Shown here: positions 1 through 6,115 of the stretch, piece by piece
How the letters are laid out: each line of letters opens with the position of its first letter
How positions within the stretch are numbered: position 1 is the stretch's first letter
From: a virus
Length of the DNA: 30,880 nt
Strand: one strand, 5' to 3'
IMG/VR virus record: IMGVR_UViG_3300047476_000119
Location: 1 to 30,880 of that record
Notes under the pieces: model-generated
Told to the model about the DNA's origin: nothing
Seen by the model: the letters and a program-made list of their open reading frames with translations, nothing else
Databases searched by the model: none
Translations under genes and position numbers: made by a program

Positions 1-1
1 A

Positions 2-127
2 CAAATAAAAGAGTTAAGTGATGAGGAAATAATTGAAATAGGTAATGCAGTTGTAAACCTTATTGATTCCAATGAAGGATGGATTGAATTTGCTAAAGCA
101 ATACTAAAGAAAGCGAGTGAGAAATGA
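2..127 (+). CDS. Array gene 1, 3' end only (LSDEE / AILKKASEK family)
   Basis: Partial gene cut by the left edge of the window; 41 codons are visible in frame from base 2 to the TGA at 125-127. The visible protein has KELSDEE near its start and ends FAKAILKKASEK. Both pieces recur in the downstream genes, so it belongs to the same family. Its stop overlaps the next start as ATGA (124-127), which implies translational coupling. The 3' end is one of the 39-base repeats. Function is unknown: no enzyme motif, signal or membrane segment is visible. Confidence 0.75.
   Translation, partial: QIKELSDEEIIEIGNAVVNLIDSNEGWIEFAKAILKKASEK
89..127 (+). repeat. 39-base gene-junction repeat, copy 1
   Basis: Encodes FAKAILKKASEK plus the stop and contains the next gene's ATG. 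It is identical to 762-800 and differs by one base from 1209-1247. Its 3' core, GAAAGCGAGTGAGAAATGA, also occurs at 352-372 (one change), 976-996 and 1379-1399. Confidence 0.9.
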
Positions 128-372
128 AACAAGAACCTGTTGCATGGACTGATGGAAAATTATGTTTAAGTTTTGCTGAGTCAGGTGTATGTCCGATTCC
201 ACTTTACACCGCACCAAGAGAGCTAAGTGATGAGGAACTCAATAAAGCGTTTGATTACTACTGCCAAACCGATGAAGGTGTATTGAGATTCAATTATGAA
301 CTGCGTGATGAGTGGAAGAAAGAGCAATTAAGCCGTTGGAAAGAAGCATTTAAGAAAGCGAGTGAGAGATGA
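124..372 (+). CDS. Array gene 2: small PVAW/YTAP family phage protein
   Basis: 82 residues. It starts MKQEPVAW, has a central IPLYTAPRELSDEE and ends FKKASER. The EPVAW...PLYTAP pair is a recurring signature of small uncharacterised proteins of phages and prophages. The C-terminal half is charged and probably helical. The start at 124 is fixed by the ATGA overlap with the previous gene, and the stop overlaps the next start (369-372) in the same way. The segment at 203-237 is repeated exactly inside the next gene. No biochemical role can be named. Confidence 0.85.
   Translation: MKQEPVAWTDGKLCLSFAESGVCPIPLYTAPRELSDEELNKAFDYYCQTDEGVLRFNYELRDEWKKEQLSRWKEAFKKASER
203..237 (+). repeat. 35-base internal repeat, copy 1
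   Basis: Encodes most of YTAPRELSDEE. An identical 35-base copy lies at 670-704. Shorter related pieces are at 11-32 and near 1100-1120 (ELSDDE). This indicates duplication or recombination between neighbouring small genes. Confidence 0.85.
352..372 (+). repeat. Gene-junction repeat, copy 2 (one mismatch)
   Basis: Same junction core as the other copies but with GAGAGATGA instead of GAGAAATGA, so the protein ends KKASER rather than KKASEK. It carries the ATGA overlap between array genes 2 and 3. Confidence 0.85.
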
Positions 373-800
373 ATAATGAACCAGTGGCTTGGATTTATAA
401 ACGAAATGATGGCGTTAAGTTTTTAAACTGGAAAACTTGGAAAGATTGCGAAACATGTAATGGCGAGTTTATTCCACTCTACACCGCACCGCAAGGTGAT
501 GGATGCGGTAATTGCCATGCTTGCTTAGTTGGTGTTATTGAAAACCACATGCCTGTTACATCACAAAGAATGATTGTGTGTTCTGACTGCGGTAATAAGC
601 GATGCCCTAAAGCATCAAACCACCGCCATAAATGCACAGGAAGTAATGAAGTTGGTCAGTATGGAAGCATTTACACCGCACCAAGAGAGCTAAGTGATGA
701 GGAAATAAAAGCAATAGCCAATAATTTAACTTGCACCCCAGATAAGAATTGGAATGTTTTATTTGCTAAAGCAATACTAAAGAAAGCGAGTGAGAAATGA
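369..800 (+). CDS. Array gene 3: duplicated PVAW/YTAP protein with cysteine-rich insert
   Basis: 143 residues, about twice the length of its neighbours. It starts MNNEPVAW, has a first IPLYTAP near residue 36, then a cysteine/histidine-rich stretch at about residues 46-90 (GCGNCHAC, CSDCGNKRC, HRHKC), then a second IYTAPRELSDEE and the terminal FAKAILKKASEK. The Cys/His pattern suggests bound zinc. The insert resembles the CxxC restriction-alleviation-type small zinc proteins of phages, but that is only a resemblance. Two YTAP units in one protein point to fusion of two array members. It is coupled by ATGA on both sides. Confidence 0.85.
   Translation: MNNEPVAWIYKRNDGVKFLNWKTWKDCETCNGEFIPLYTAPQGDGCGNCHACLVGVIENHMPVTSQRMIVCSDCGNKRCPKASNHRHKCTGSNEVGQYGSIYTAPRELSDEEIKAIANNLTCTPDKNWNVLFAKAILKKASEK
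670..704 (+). repeat. 35-base internal repeat, copy 2
   Basis: Identical to 203-237; encodes most of YTAPRELSDEE in array gene 3. Confidence 0.85.
762..800 (+). repeat. 39-base gene-junction repeat, copy 3
   Basis: Identical to 89-127. It covers the C-terminal FAKAILKKASEK codons, the stop and the start codon of the next small gene at 797. Confidence 0.9.
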
Positions 801-973
801 CAGCTATTGGATTTGTAATGTTAGTTATAGGCACTTTAATTAATAGAATGTGGGGAGTGCCATTTGAAGAAATGCCATATAAAGGCGATTACCTTGTTTT
901 TGTTTTGCAAGTTGGTGGGTTTTTTCTTTTATTAATTGGTATTTTTATTTGGCTATATAGAGTAATGCCTTGA
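797..973 (+). CDS. Array gene 4: small two-helix membrane protein
   Basis: 58 residues, starting MTAIGFVMLVIG at an ATGA overlap (797-800) and ending at TGA 971-973. There are two hydrophobic stretches, at about residues 3-14 (weak) and 35-55 (strong, ending FIWLYRVMP), so it is probably an inner-membrane protein. It lacks the LSDEE and KKASEK segments of its neighbours. The junction repeat instead follows its stop as untranslated sequence. Function unknown. Confidence 0.7.
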   Translation: MTAIGFVMLVIGTLINRMWGVPFEEMPYKGDYLVFVLQVGGFFLLLIGIFIWLYRVMP

Positions 974-975
974 TA

Positions 976-996
976 AAGAAAGCGAGTGAGAAATGA
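976..996 (+). repeat. Gene-junction repeat, copy 4, outside any reading frame
   Basis: The 21-base core is identical to the copies at 107-127 and 780-800, but it lies two bases after the TGA at 971-973 and is not the 3' end of a gene here. It supplies the ATG at 993. Its conservation without coding for KKASEK argues that the DNA or RNA sequence itself matters, probably as a ribosome binding region (GAGTGAGAA before ATG). Confidence 0.85.
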
Positions 997-1247
997 AAAC
1001 ATGGGATGGATTAAACGCAGAAGAAATCGCATCAATACCTAGGGATGAGTATTGCTTTCAAAAGATAGAGCGAATACTCAGAGAGCCTAACGAAGTAAAA
1101 GAGTTAAGTGATGATGAAATAGAAGCTCTTGGTAGAGAGCATATTGATATTGAATGGTTTGATGAGGGCGAGTATGGAATGGAGTACAACATGTATGGTC
1201 TTGTTGATTTTGCTAGAGCAATACTAAAGAAAGCGAGTGAGAAATGA
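993..1247 (+). CDS. Array gene 5: LSDDE / AILKKASEK family protein
   Basis: 84 residues. The N-terminal half (MKTWDGLNAEEIASIP...) is unlike its neighbours. It then has KELSDDEIEAL and an acidic stretch, and ends FARAILKKASEK. The protein is strongly acidic in the middle and probably helical at the end. The start lies in the untranslated junction repeat, with GAGTGAG upstream acting as a weak Shine-Dalgarno. The stop overlaps the next ATG at 1244. Function unknown. Confidence 0.85.
   Translation: MKTWDGLNAEEIASIPRDEYCFQKIERILREPNEVKELSDDEIEALGREHIDIEWFDEGEYGMEYNMYGLVDFARAILKKASEK
1209..1247 (+). repeat. 39-base gene-junction repeat, copy 5
   Basis: Differs from 89-127 by a single base, giving FARAILKKASEK instead of FAKAILKKASEK. 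It carries the ATGA overlap with the next gene. Confidence 0.9.
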
Positions 1248-1399
1248 TATTAACAGAACAAGCATTAAAACTTGCCGACAAATTAGCAAGCACTTATGTT
1301 ATGACTGATAGTGGGCTTTATCAATCTGATGACTATAAAAAAGCATACAGAATGATTCGTAGATTAGCCCGTGAACTAAAGAAAGCGAGTGAGAAATGA
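1244..1399 (+). CDS. Array gene 6: small helical protein ending KKASEK
   Basis: 51 residues, MILTEQALKLADKLAS... to ...LARELKKASEK. It is rich in Lys, Ala and Leu and probably two helices. Start and stop both lie in ATGA overlaps (1244-1247 and 1396-1399). Only the last residues match the rest of the family, so the junction repeat has been joined to an unrelated N-terminal part. Function unknown. Confidence 0.75.
   Translation: MILTEQALKLADKLASTYVMTDSGLYQSDDYKKAYRMIRRLARELKKASEK
1379..1399 (+). repeat. Gene-junction repeat, copy 6
   Basis: Identical 21-base core, encoding KKASEK and a stop, with the next ATG at 1396. A degraded seventh version, encoding KKAKKK, ends at 1647. Confidence 0.9.
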
Positions 1400-1647
1400 A
1401 TGAAGAACTAATGAAAGACTTTTGGAGTCAGGTCAATGAAATTGAGCAATTGAGCTGTAAAGTAAATAGTTGTCAGTCTATAATTGCCATCTGCGCAGAA
1501 AGAGCTTTAGGTGATGACTCTGGCGCATTGTGGGCTGCATCAGATATTCTTAACGATATAGAATCCAAAATGGATGACAGAGTTCACAAATTATTAATGA
1601 TTTATAGACAACTTCAAGAACCAGTTAAAAAGGCTAAAAAGAAATGA
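1396..1647 (+). CDS. Array gene 7: small helical phage protein
   Basis: 83 residues, MNEELMKDFWSQVNEIEQL... to ...LQEPVKKAKKK. It appears mainly helical (heptad-like leucines at residues 10-35 and 60-75) with a basic tail. It is coupled by ATGA to the gene on either side. The C-terminus KKAKKK looks like a degraded form of the family KKASEK ending. No motif is recognised. Confidence 0.8.
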   Translation: MNEELMKDFWSQVNEIEQLSCKVNSCQSIIAICAERALGDDSGALWAASDILNDIESKMDDRVHKLLMIYRQLQEPVKKAKKK

Positions 1648-1745
1648 ACCTAGAAAAAGACTTTACCCTCTCAGAAGAAGAACTAGAAGTAATCAGAGAG
1701 GCTATTAGACGAACAATGGAACAATATTTAGCGAGATTGCAATGA
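1644..1745 (+). CDS. Small acidic helical protein
   Basis: 33 residues, MNLEKDFTLSEEELEVIREA... ending EQYLARLQ. The ATG at 1644 overlaps the previous stop and the TGA at 1743-1745 overlaps the next ATG at 1742, so it sits exactly in the coupled chain. It is predicted to be a single amphipathic helix. The support is the overlap pattern rather than homology. Function unknown. Confidence 0.6.
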   Translation: MNLEKDFTLSEEELEVIREAIRRTMEQYLARLQ

Positions 1746-2215
1746 TTGATATTAAAGACATTTACGAATATAGGGATGGCAGCCTTTTTTGGAAAGTTGC
1801 TAACTCTAATGTCGTAAAAATTGGTGATAGAGCTGGATACATCACGAAGCATGGATACAGAAAAGTCATGATGAATGGCAGGCAACTCTATGAGCATAGA
1901 GTTATTTTCTTTATGCACAATGGTTATATGCCAAAAGAAATAGACCACATTGACGGAAATAAGTTAAACAACAAGATAGAGAATCTAAGAGAAGTTACTC
2001 ATTCTCAAAATGCCATGAATGTTAAAAAATTTGTTACAAATACATCTGGAGTTAAAGGTGTTTGCTGGGACAAAGCTAGAAAAAAATGGATGGTTCGTAT
2101 TTCTGTAAATAATAAATGTATTAATATTGGTCGTTATGATGATTTAGAGCTGGCAGAGCTTGTAGCGATAGAAGCTAGAGATAAATACCATAATCAATAT
2201 GCAAAATATGATTAG
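1742..2215 (+). CDS. HNH endonuclease with AP2 DNA-binding domain
   Basis: 157 residues. Residues about 50-95 form an HNH_3 nuclease core (YEHRVIFFMHNG, PKEIDHIDGNKLNN, NLREVTHSQN), with His52, Asp68-His69 and the Asn cluster as metal and catalytic residues. Residues about 102-150 (SGVKGVCWDKARKKW...IGRYDDLELA) match the AP2-type DNA-binding domain often fused to phage HNH enzymes. The family cuts DNA at specific sites and spreads its own gene. It is coupled by ATGA to the preceding gene and overlaps the next by 17 bases, so it sits neatly in the operon rather than interrupting a gene. Confidence 0.9.
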   Translation: MIDIKDIYEYRDGSLFWKVANSNVVKIGDRAGYITKHGYRKVMMNGRQLYEHRVIFFMHNGYMPKEIDHIDGNKLNNKIENLREVTHSQNAMNVKKFVTNTSGVKGVCWDKARKKWMVRISVNNKCINIGRYDDLELAELVAIEARDKYHNQYAKYD

Positions 2216-2417
2216 GTGGACAGGTACATTCCTCTGTTTATGCGGTATAGCCCTGACTTCTCTCAATATATACCCTTTAAACCTATTATTTGGGCTTGTA
2301 GGCAGTTTTCTGTGGACAGTCCAAGGCTACCTATACAGAGATAATGCTTTGCTCTTGGTGGAGCTTGTAGCAGTTCTTATTTATTTAGCAGGAATAGTTA
2401 GTATATTTATATATTGA
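2199..2417 (+). CDS. Small membrane protein (DUF6552-like)
   Basis: 72 residues, mostly hydrophobic. Candidate membrane helices are at about 7-24, 28-45 and 50-70, with few charges in between (YRDN). The pattern RWTGTFLCLCGIALTSLNIYPLN and a late LLLVELVAVLIYLAG segment resembles the small DUF6552-type membrane proteins seen in many phages; this is from memory and unverified. The start could be 2199 or the Met at 2208. It is the last plus-strand gene before a convergent minus-strand gene only 17 bases away. Confidence 0.75.
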   Translation: MQNMIRWTGTFLCLCGIALTSLNIYPLNLLFGLVGSFLWTVQGYLYRDNALLLVELVAVLIYLAGIVSIFIY

Positions 2418-2434
2418 CTAAAATTTCATGCACT

Positions 2435-3439
2435 TTACACAGTCCAAATCTTTCCTCGGAAAGTAACTTCACCTTTATCTTCATTCCAGACTTGCACTAA
2501 CTCAGGTGGTAGCAACTTGCCATCTACAAAAGTTAGAACTGCGAATCCGCTTCTCCAGTCTTTAGGGTTGTCCTCGGTATAGTCAGAGAACTGGTCACCC
2601 ATTGGGTTAGCTAGGCAGCCTGTCTGCACACCATAGCGAGTTCCCTTGTAGTCTGTGAATGGCTCTACCTTTAGTTGGTGAGTATGACCTGTAACAATAG
2701 AAGTGCCAGCAAAGGTTGTGTTGTTTGACCCTGCGTAGCGACCACCTTTCCATCTGTGTTTAATCACAGTATCCTCATTAATCCAGAATGACCAACAAGG
2801 TTGCCATAGTGGAAAATGGTCTTTAAGGGTAAATCCTTGGACTCCTTCATATTGCGGAGCTTGAGCTGCTAGGAAGTTCTCGAATCGAGCATCATGGTTA
2901 CCTAGAGTCCAGATAAGATTAGACTTGTGGACTGAGGCTTCTTCAATAGCAGATAGATGGTCTTGAACTGCCTTGAGTTCTTCGATTACAGAAGGCTTTG
3001 AGTCCCAGCCAATTCTAGGATGTCGGCTGATAGATGCACCATCAAAAGCATCACCATTGTTAATAATGACTTCTGGCTTGTGGGCTTTAATGAATGTCAG
3101 CAATGCTCTAAAGGCTGTGCTGTAATCATTAGGATAGAAGTGAGCATCAGAAAAGACTACTACTTTGCCATTCTCAATAACTGTGCCTCTGCGGACAGAG
3201 TGCCTAGTTTCTTCTAGCTTCTCTGCTAGTTTTTGCTTTGCGACATTTCTATCAAAAGTAATGGTTTGCTTTAAAGGATTATCAGTTACTAAAGAAATAT
3301 TGTATTTAGACTCTAGATAATTTCTTCGCCTCATAATGGCACGAACATCAACACCAAGAGCTTTGCTCATTCCTGATGGTGACTGGACTTGTTTCCATAA
3401 CTCAATAAACTCTTGGTCTGTGCAAACTGCTTTTGTCAT
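2435..3439 (-). CDS. Calcineurin-like metallophosphoesterase with N-terminal HTH-like region
   Basis: 334 residues. The phosphoesterase metal site is complete: SDAH (Asp98, His100), NGD (Asp130), GNHD (Asn181, His182), His228 and GHTH (His252, His254). The family hydrolyses phosphoester bonds using two metal ions; the phage substrate is unknown and could be DNA, nucleotides or a phosphoprotein. Residues 1-50, with SGMSKALGVDVRAIMRRRN, look like a small helix-turn-helix, suggesting nucleic-acid contact. It starts one base inside the stop of the upstream SprT-like gene (TAATG), so the pair is co-translated. Confidence 0.9.
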   Translation of the reverse strand: MTKAVCTDQEFIELWKQVQSPSGMSKALGVDVRAIMRRRNYLESKYNISLVTDNPLKQTITFDRNVAKQKLAEKLEETRHSVRRGTVIENGKVVVFSDAHFYPNDYSTAFRALLTFIKAHKPEVIINNGDAFDGASISRHPRIGWDSKPSVIEELKAVQDHLSAIEEASVHKSNLIWTLGNHDARFENFLAAQAPQYEGVQGFTLKDHFPLWQPCWSFWINEDTVIKHRWKGGRYAGSNNTTFAGTSIVTGHTHQLKVEPFTDYKGTRYGVQTGCLANPMGDQFSDYTEDNPKDWRSGFAVLTFVDGKLLPPELVQVWNEDKGEVTFRGKIWTV

Positions 3440-3786
3440 TACAATTCCTTGGGGTCAAATCCTAAAGTAATAGCAATCTTATGGGATAACTCATTAAAGT
3501 TTGCATCATGCTTATCCCAGTTCTTGCATCCCTTCAGGTATAGCCTCATGTGGATAATCTCATGGGCTACAGTTTTTACAACAGTATCCAGATGCCCATT
3601 CTTTGCCTCAGAAATCCTGATGACATGGGGTTCTGGCTCGTATTCACCCAAGCAGGTAGGGTCTTTGTGGACTTCAAACCCTACTTGTTTAGATGGTGGT
3701 AGATTCCACCGATTGAATGGTGGCAGACAAATTAACATCTCATATACTGCTTGAACAGTTGGTGGAGTTACTAATTTCATCTGCAT
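3439..3786 (-). CDS. SprT-like zinc metalloprotease
   Basis: 115 residues. HEIIH at residues 75-79 is the HExxH zinc and catalytic motif, followed by KHDANFNEL (His93), which corresponds to the third ligand region of SprT/Spartan-type peptidases. It is much shorter than cellular SprT and lacks the C-terminal zinc ribbon, as is usual in phages. It could process virion or host proteins. The start could be the Met at 3780. Its stop overlaps the phosphoesterase start by one base. Confidence 0.8.
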   Translation of the reverse strand: MQMKLVTPPTVQAVYEMLICLPPFNRWNLPPSKQVGFEVHKDPTCLGEYEPEPHVIRISEAKNGHLDTVVKTVAHEIIHMRLYLKGCKNWDKHDANFNELSHKIAITLGFDPKEL

Positions 3787-3800
3787 AGTATCCTATAGAT

Positions 3801-4247
3801 TTATGACAAGAACAAGACTCTCTCAGCTTCTCTCCGCCTTTTGAGTCCATTACTGACTTTACCGCTAGCCATATTCCACCTTAATAACTGGTCAGCAGCC
3901 TCATCCCACTTCTCTTGATTAATCTTTTGTCTAAGAGTGCTTGCCCTTAAATTACCAGCACCAAGATTGTAAGCAAAGCTAATAATAGCACCCAATTTAT
4001 TTGGGTAATTAACCAAAACAGGGCAAAGGCGCAATACAGAAGGAATGAAGATAGTAGATAGCGAATGGTCAAATAAATCATTACCAGTATCAATATCAAT
4101 TGCTTTGTCATTTAGGGTTACCTTAGTGCCATCTTTGTAAAATGTAGACCCATAACCAATGGTAGGAACTGAGGCACTACATAAGTAAGGTTTAGAGCGA
4201 AAACCCTCAAAATGCTTTATGAGAGTTATTGCTTCTTTAGAAATCAT
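3801..4247 (-). CDS. GH24 endolysin (lysozyme), E-C-T catalytic triad
   Basis: 148 residues, the usual length for a one-domain phage lysozyme (muramidase) that cuts the glycan backbone of peptidoglycan. Glu14 (IKHFEGFR), then eight residues, Cys23, then five residues, Thr29 (TIGYGST) matches the GH24 spacing E-8-D/C-5-T, with Cys in place of the more common Asp. The C-terminal region NLRASTLRQKIN...LRWNMASG...GLKRRREAE is typical of the family. There is no signal peptide or SAR segment, so export should depend on a holin. It overlaps the upstream holin-like gene as ATGA. Confidence 0.93.
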   Translation of the reverse strand: MISKEAITLIKHFEGFRSKPYLCSASVPTIGYGSTFYKDGTKVTLNDKAIDIDTGNDLFDHSLSTIFIPSVLRLCPVLVNYPNKLGAIISFAYNLGAGNLRASTLRQKINQEKWDEAADQLLRWNMASGKVSNGLKRRREAERVLFLS

Positions 4248-4711
4248 TTTTGCAATCGTCTTAGGGTTCTATCCGCAAAGAAATAACCAGCAATGACAGC
4301 CATTAGACCAATGTCAAAGCTATCCATTACAAAGCTCTGCTGATATAGCTTTAAACCCCATAGGATTAGTGCTACCTCTGCATACTGTGGTCTGATAGAA
4401 GCGTTCCAAGCATCAATCCAAAGAACACCACTAGGCTTATAGGACTGTTTAATAGCCTCTGTAAATGCTACAGCTTCTTCTATAGCGACATCTGACTCTG
4501 CTTTAACTTGGATTTGCTTGATGCCAAGTTCTGACTGTAACTTCATAGATTCTAGGTTTCTAGCATGGGCTTTATCGTCTAGCTCACCTTGCAATCTCAT
4601 TCTTTCTACTTCTTGAGAGTGTTCTTGCTTCTTTACAAAATAGGCAGAAACCTCACCCCAAATCATGCGGAAGGCAGAGCCACCCAAGAAAGATAAGACT
4701 GCTTCAATCAT
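4244..4711 (-). CDS. Holin-like membrane protein (GTA_holin_3TM-like)
   Basis: 155 residues. There is a short hydrophobic N-terminus (about 4-25), a long charged coiled-coil (about 28-75, with QEVERMRLQGEL and ESMKLQSELG), and a C-terminal pair of membrane segments at about 108-124 (AEVALILWGLKLY) and 132-147 (IGLMAVIAGYFFA). This layout fits the GTA_holin_3TM family, membrane proteins next to phage lysozymes. The adjacent endolysin, coupled by ATGA, supports a lysis role. The family name does not mean this is a gene transfer agent. Confidence 0.75.
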   Translation of the reverse strand: MIEAVLSFLGGSAFRMIWGEVSAYFVKKQEHSQEVERMRLQGELDDKAHARNLESMKLQSELGIKQIQVKAESDVAIEEAVAFTEAIKQSYKPSGVLWIDAWNASIRPQYAEVALILWGLKLYQQSFVMDSFDIGLMAVIAGYFFADRTLRRLQK

Positions 4712-4829
4712 ATTTAACCTTTGAATTTAATTCTGCAGCTTTAAACCCCTGATAAAAAGCATAAAAATACTCATCAGGTAATGCTAATAGTTTAAATAAT
4801 TTATATACCTCATCCTTATTTAAACTCAT
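4704..4829 (-). CDS. Small hypothetical protein in lysis cluster
   Basis: 41 residues: MSLNKDEVYKLFKLLALPDE, then YFYAFYQGFKAAELN and a KYD end. It fills the space between the coiled-coil/TM gene and the holin-like gene. Its TGA overlaps the next start by 8 bases, as expected in this operon. No strong ribosome binding site is visible, so translation may depend on coupling. It has aromatic residues but no membrane segment. Function unknown. Confidence 0.55.
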   Translation of the reverse strand: MSLNKDEVYKLFKLLALPDEYFYAFYQGFKAAELNSKVKYD

Positions 4830-4838
4830 ATATTTTCA

Positions 4839-5051
4839 TTATTTCATTGTCCAATGGCTTGTGATAAAGGTAACTAGACCGCCTACAATAGATGCAATAG
4901 TCATTCCCATCCAGAAGCCACCTTTAGACTTGTTAGCAAGTTCTAGTAGTTCTTCCATACCTGACTCTAGCTTATCAATCTTCTTTTCCATGGCTTCTAC
5001 TTGAGCGACTAGCTTACCGTACTTGTAAGGGTCAATTTGTCCTTCGTTCAT
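4839..5051 (-). CDS. Coiled-coil plus one-TM protein (XhlA/holin-accessory-like)
   Basis: 70 residues. The N-terminal 40 are a coiled coil (LVAQVEAMEKKIDKLESGMEELLELANK) and the C-terminal 25 form one membrane helix (GMTIASIVGGLVTFITSHW). This matches the layout of haemolysin XhlA-type and similar phage membrane proteins that assist lysis. Its place just upstream of the holin/endolysin pair supports that reading. Its direct partner and topology cannot be read from sequence. Confidence 0.7.
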   Translation of the reverse strand: MNEGQIDPYKYGKLVAQVEAMEKKIDKLESGMEELLELANKSKGGFWMGMTIASIVGGLVTFITSHWTMK

Positions 5052-5054
5052 TTA

Positions 5055-5600
5055 TTACTCCATTGATGGAAAAGATAAATCTAAACTTGCTAACTCCTCT
5101 ACAGAAGTTACAGCAGAGATACTAGCTTCTAATTCATCAGCCTTAGCCACTACAGAAGCCCTGTAAGCCACTACTTCAGCAGGAATCGCTACATCTCTTT
5201 CAACTTTGCGAGTAACCATCCAATCAGTCTGAGCTAGGATAGAGCCAGCAGTTTGTTTAACTTGAGCAATAAATTGATACTTTAGACCACGAGTAATCAA
5301 TCGCTTATCGCTGTCTACCATTACTGGATTCTCAGGGTCTGTCTTGTCTAATACTTTGACATAGAGAGGATTGCCATCTTCATCTACTTCTTCTTTATCT
5401 TCCAAAGCCTTTGGTAAGTCTTTAGACCAGTAGAAGCGATTGTCAAAGTTCATATCAACATCAGCTTCCCATACCAAGCCAATAGCTGACTTTTCTTCTT
5501 CAGTTGCTAGGCGAATCCAATTCGCTGGTCTTTGCACACCATCTTCAGTAGTGAATGGTGTATCTAGTGGAATTGTTTTATTTCCGATTTTGTAAGGCAT
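5055..5600 (-). CDS. Tail-fibre assembly chaperone-like protein
   Basis: 181 residues. The N-terminus (MPYKIGNKTIPLDTPFT...ANWIRLATEEEK) and the C-terminal pattern QTDWMVTRKVERDVAIPAEVVAYR are typical of tail-fibre assembly or chaperone proteins, where TDW...R...P..V..YR recurs. Such proteins help fold or attach fibres and lie just after the fibre gene; here the fibre is one gene upstream. A good ribosome binding site (GGAG, about 7 bases from ATG) lies inside the 3' end of the mobile endonuclease gene. Confidence 0.65.
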   Translation of the reverse strand: MPYKIGNKTIPLDTPFTTEDGVQRPANWIRLATEEEKSAIGLVWEADVDMNFDNRFYWSKDLPKALEDKEEVDEDGNPLYVKVLDKTDPENPVMVDSDKRLITRGLKYQFIAQVKQTAGSILAQTDWMVTRKVERDVAIPAEVVAYRASVVAKADELEASISAVTSVEELASLDLSFPSME

Positions 5601-6114
5601 TTCTATTCTCCTGTAAATATTTAATAGCTTTGGCTAAATTATCCTGATTATCTCTAAAATAACCAAGTCCACTATTGCAATGCTGACATAATAAGCCACG
5701 AACTTCTTTAGTTGTATGGCAATGGTCTACATAAGTATCGCCTTGCTTTTGACCAAATTCATAGCTACATATTGCACACTTGTTATCTTGGGCTTTTAGC
5801 ATTTGATTATAGGTTTCCATATCAAGCCCATACTTTCTTTTAATATGGATTTCTCTTGTATAGACAACATAATCTTCTTTGTTATTCTTCTTGTCTGCTC
5901 TACCATGCTTTAGCATCTTTTGTCTTGCAGACTCCTTTTGATAGCATCCACAAGAGCTAGTCTTGCCATTTCTTAAAAAGCCAGTTCTAGCTTTAAACTG
6001 TGAGCCACAATCGCAAACACAATTCCAGTATGTTCTCTTATTGACAGAATCGGATTTAGATACAGCAGTTAGTCTGCCATATCTTTGTCCTGTTATATCA
6101 ATCATACTTGGCAT
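5578..6114 (-). CDS. Endonuclease VII-type HNH enzyme with N-terminal zinc/DNA-binding domain
   Basis: 178 residues from the ATG at 6114, which directly follows the fibre stop (TAATATG); reading from further upstream would run inside the fibre gene. Residues 5-58 (ITGQRYGRLTAVSKS, WNCVCDCG, SSCGC) are the Cys-rich DNA-binding module often joined to phage homing nucleases. Residues 110-160 carry the endonuclease VII core: Cys113/Cys116, VDHCH (130-133), VRGLLCQHCN (Cys143, Cys146, Asn147). It lies between the fibre and chaperone genes and overlaps the latter by 23 bases, suggesting a free-standing mobile endonuclease. Confidence 0.88.
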   Translation of the reverse strand: MPSMIDITGQRYGRLTAVSKSDSVNKRTYWNCVCDCGSQFKARTGFLRNGKTSSCGCYQKESARQKMLKHGRADKKNNKEDYVVYTREIHIKRKYGLDMETYNQMLKAQDNKCAICSYEFGQKQGDTYVDHCHTTKEVRGLLCQHCNSGLGYFRDNQDNLAKAIKYLQENRNALQNRK

Positions 6115-6115
6115 A

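Noticed and set aside
89-1399. Regular repeats as a CRISPR array
   Set aside because: The repeats lie at gene ends, are in frame with protein families, and the sequences between them are coding and of very unequal length (about 130 to 410 bases).
2418-2434. Bidirectional terminator between convergent genes
   Set aside because: The 17-base gap has no hairpin or T run.
4244-4711. Gene transfer agent origin
   Set aside because: The holin-like protein resembles a family named after gene transfer agents, but the rest of the window is an ordinary lytic phage head and tail set.
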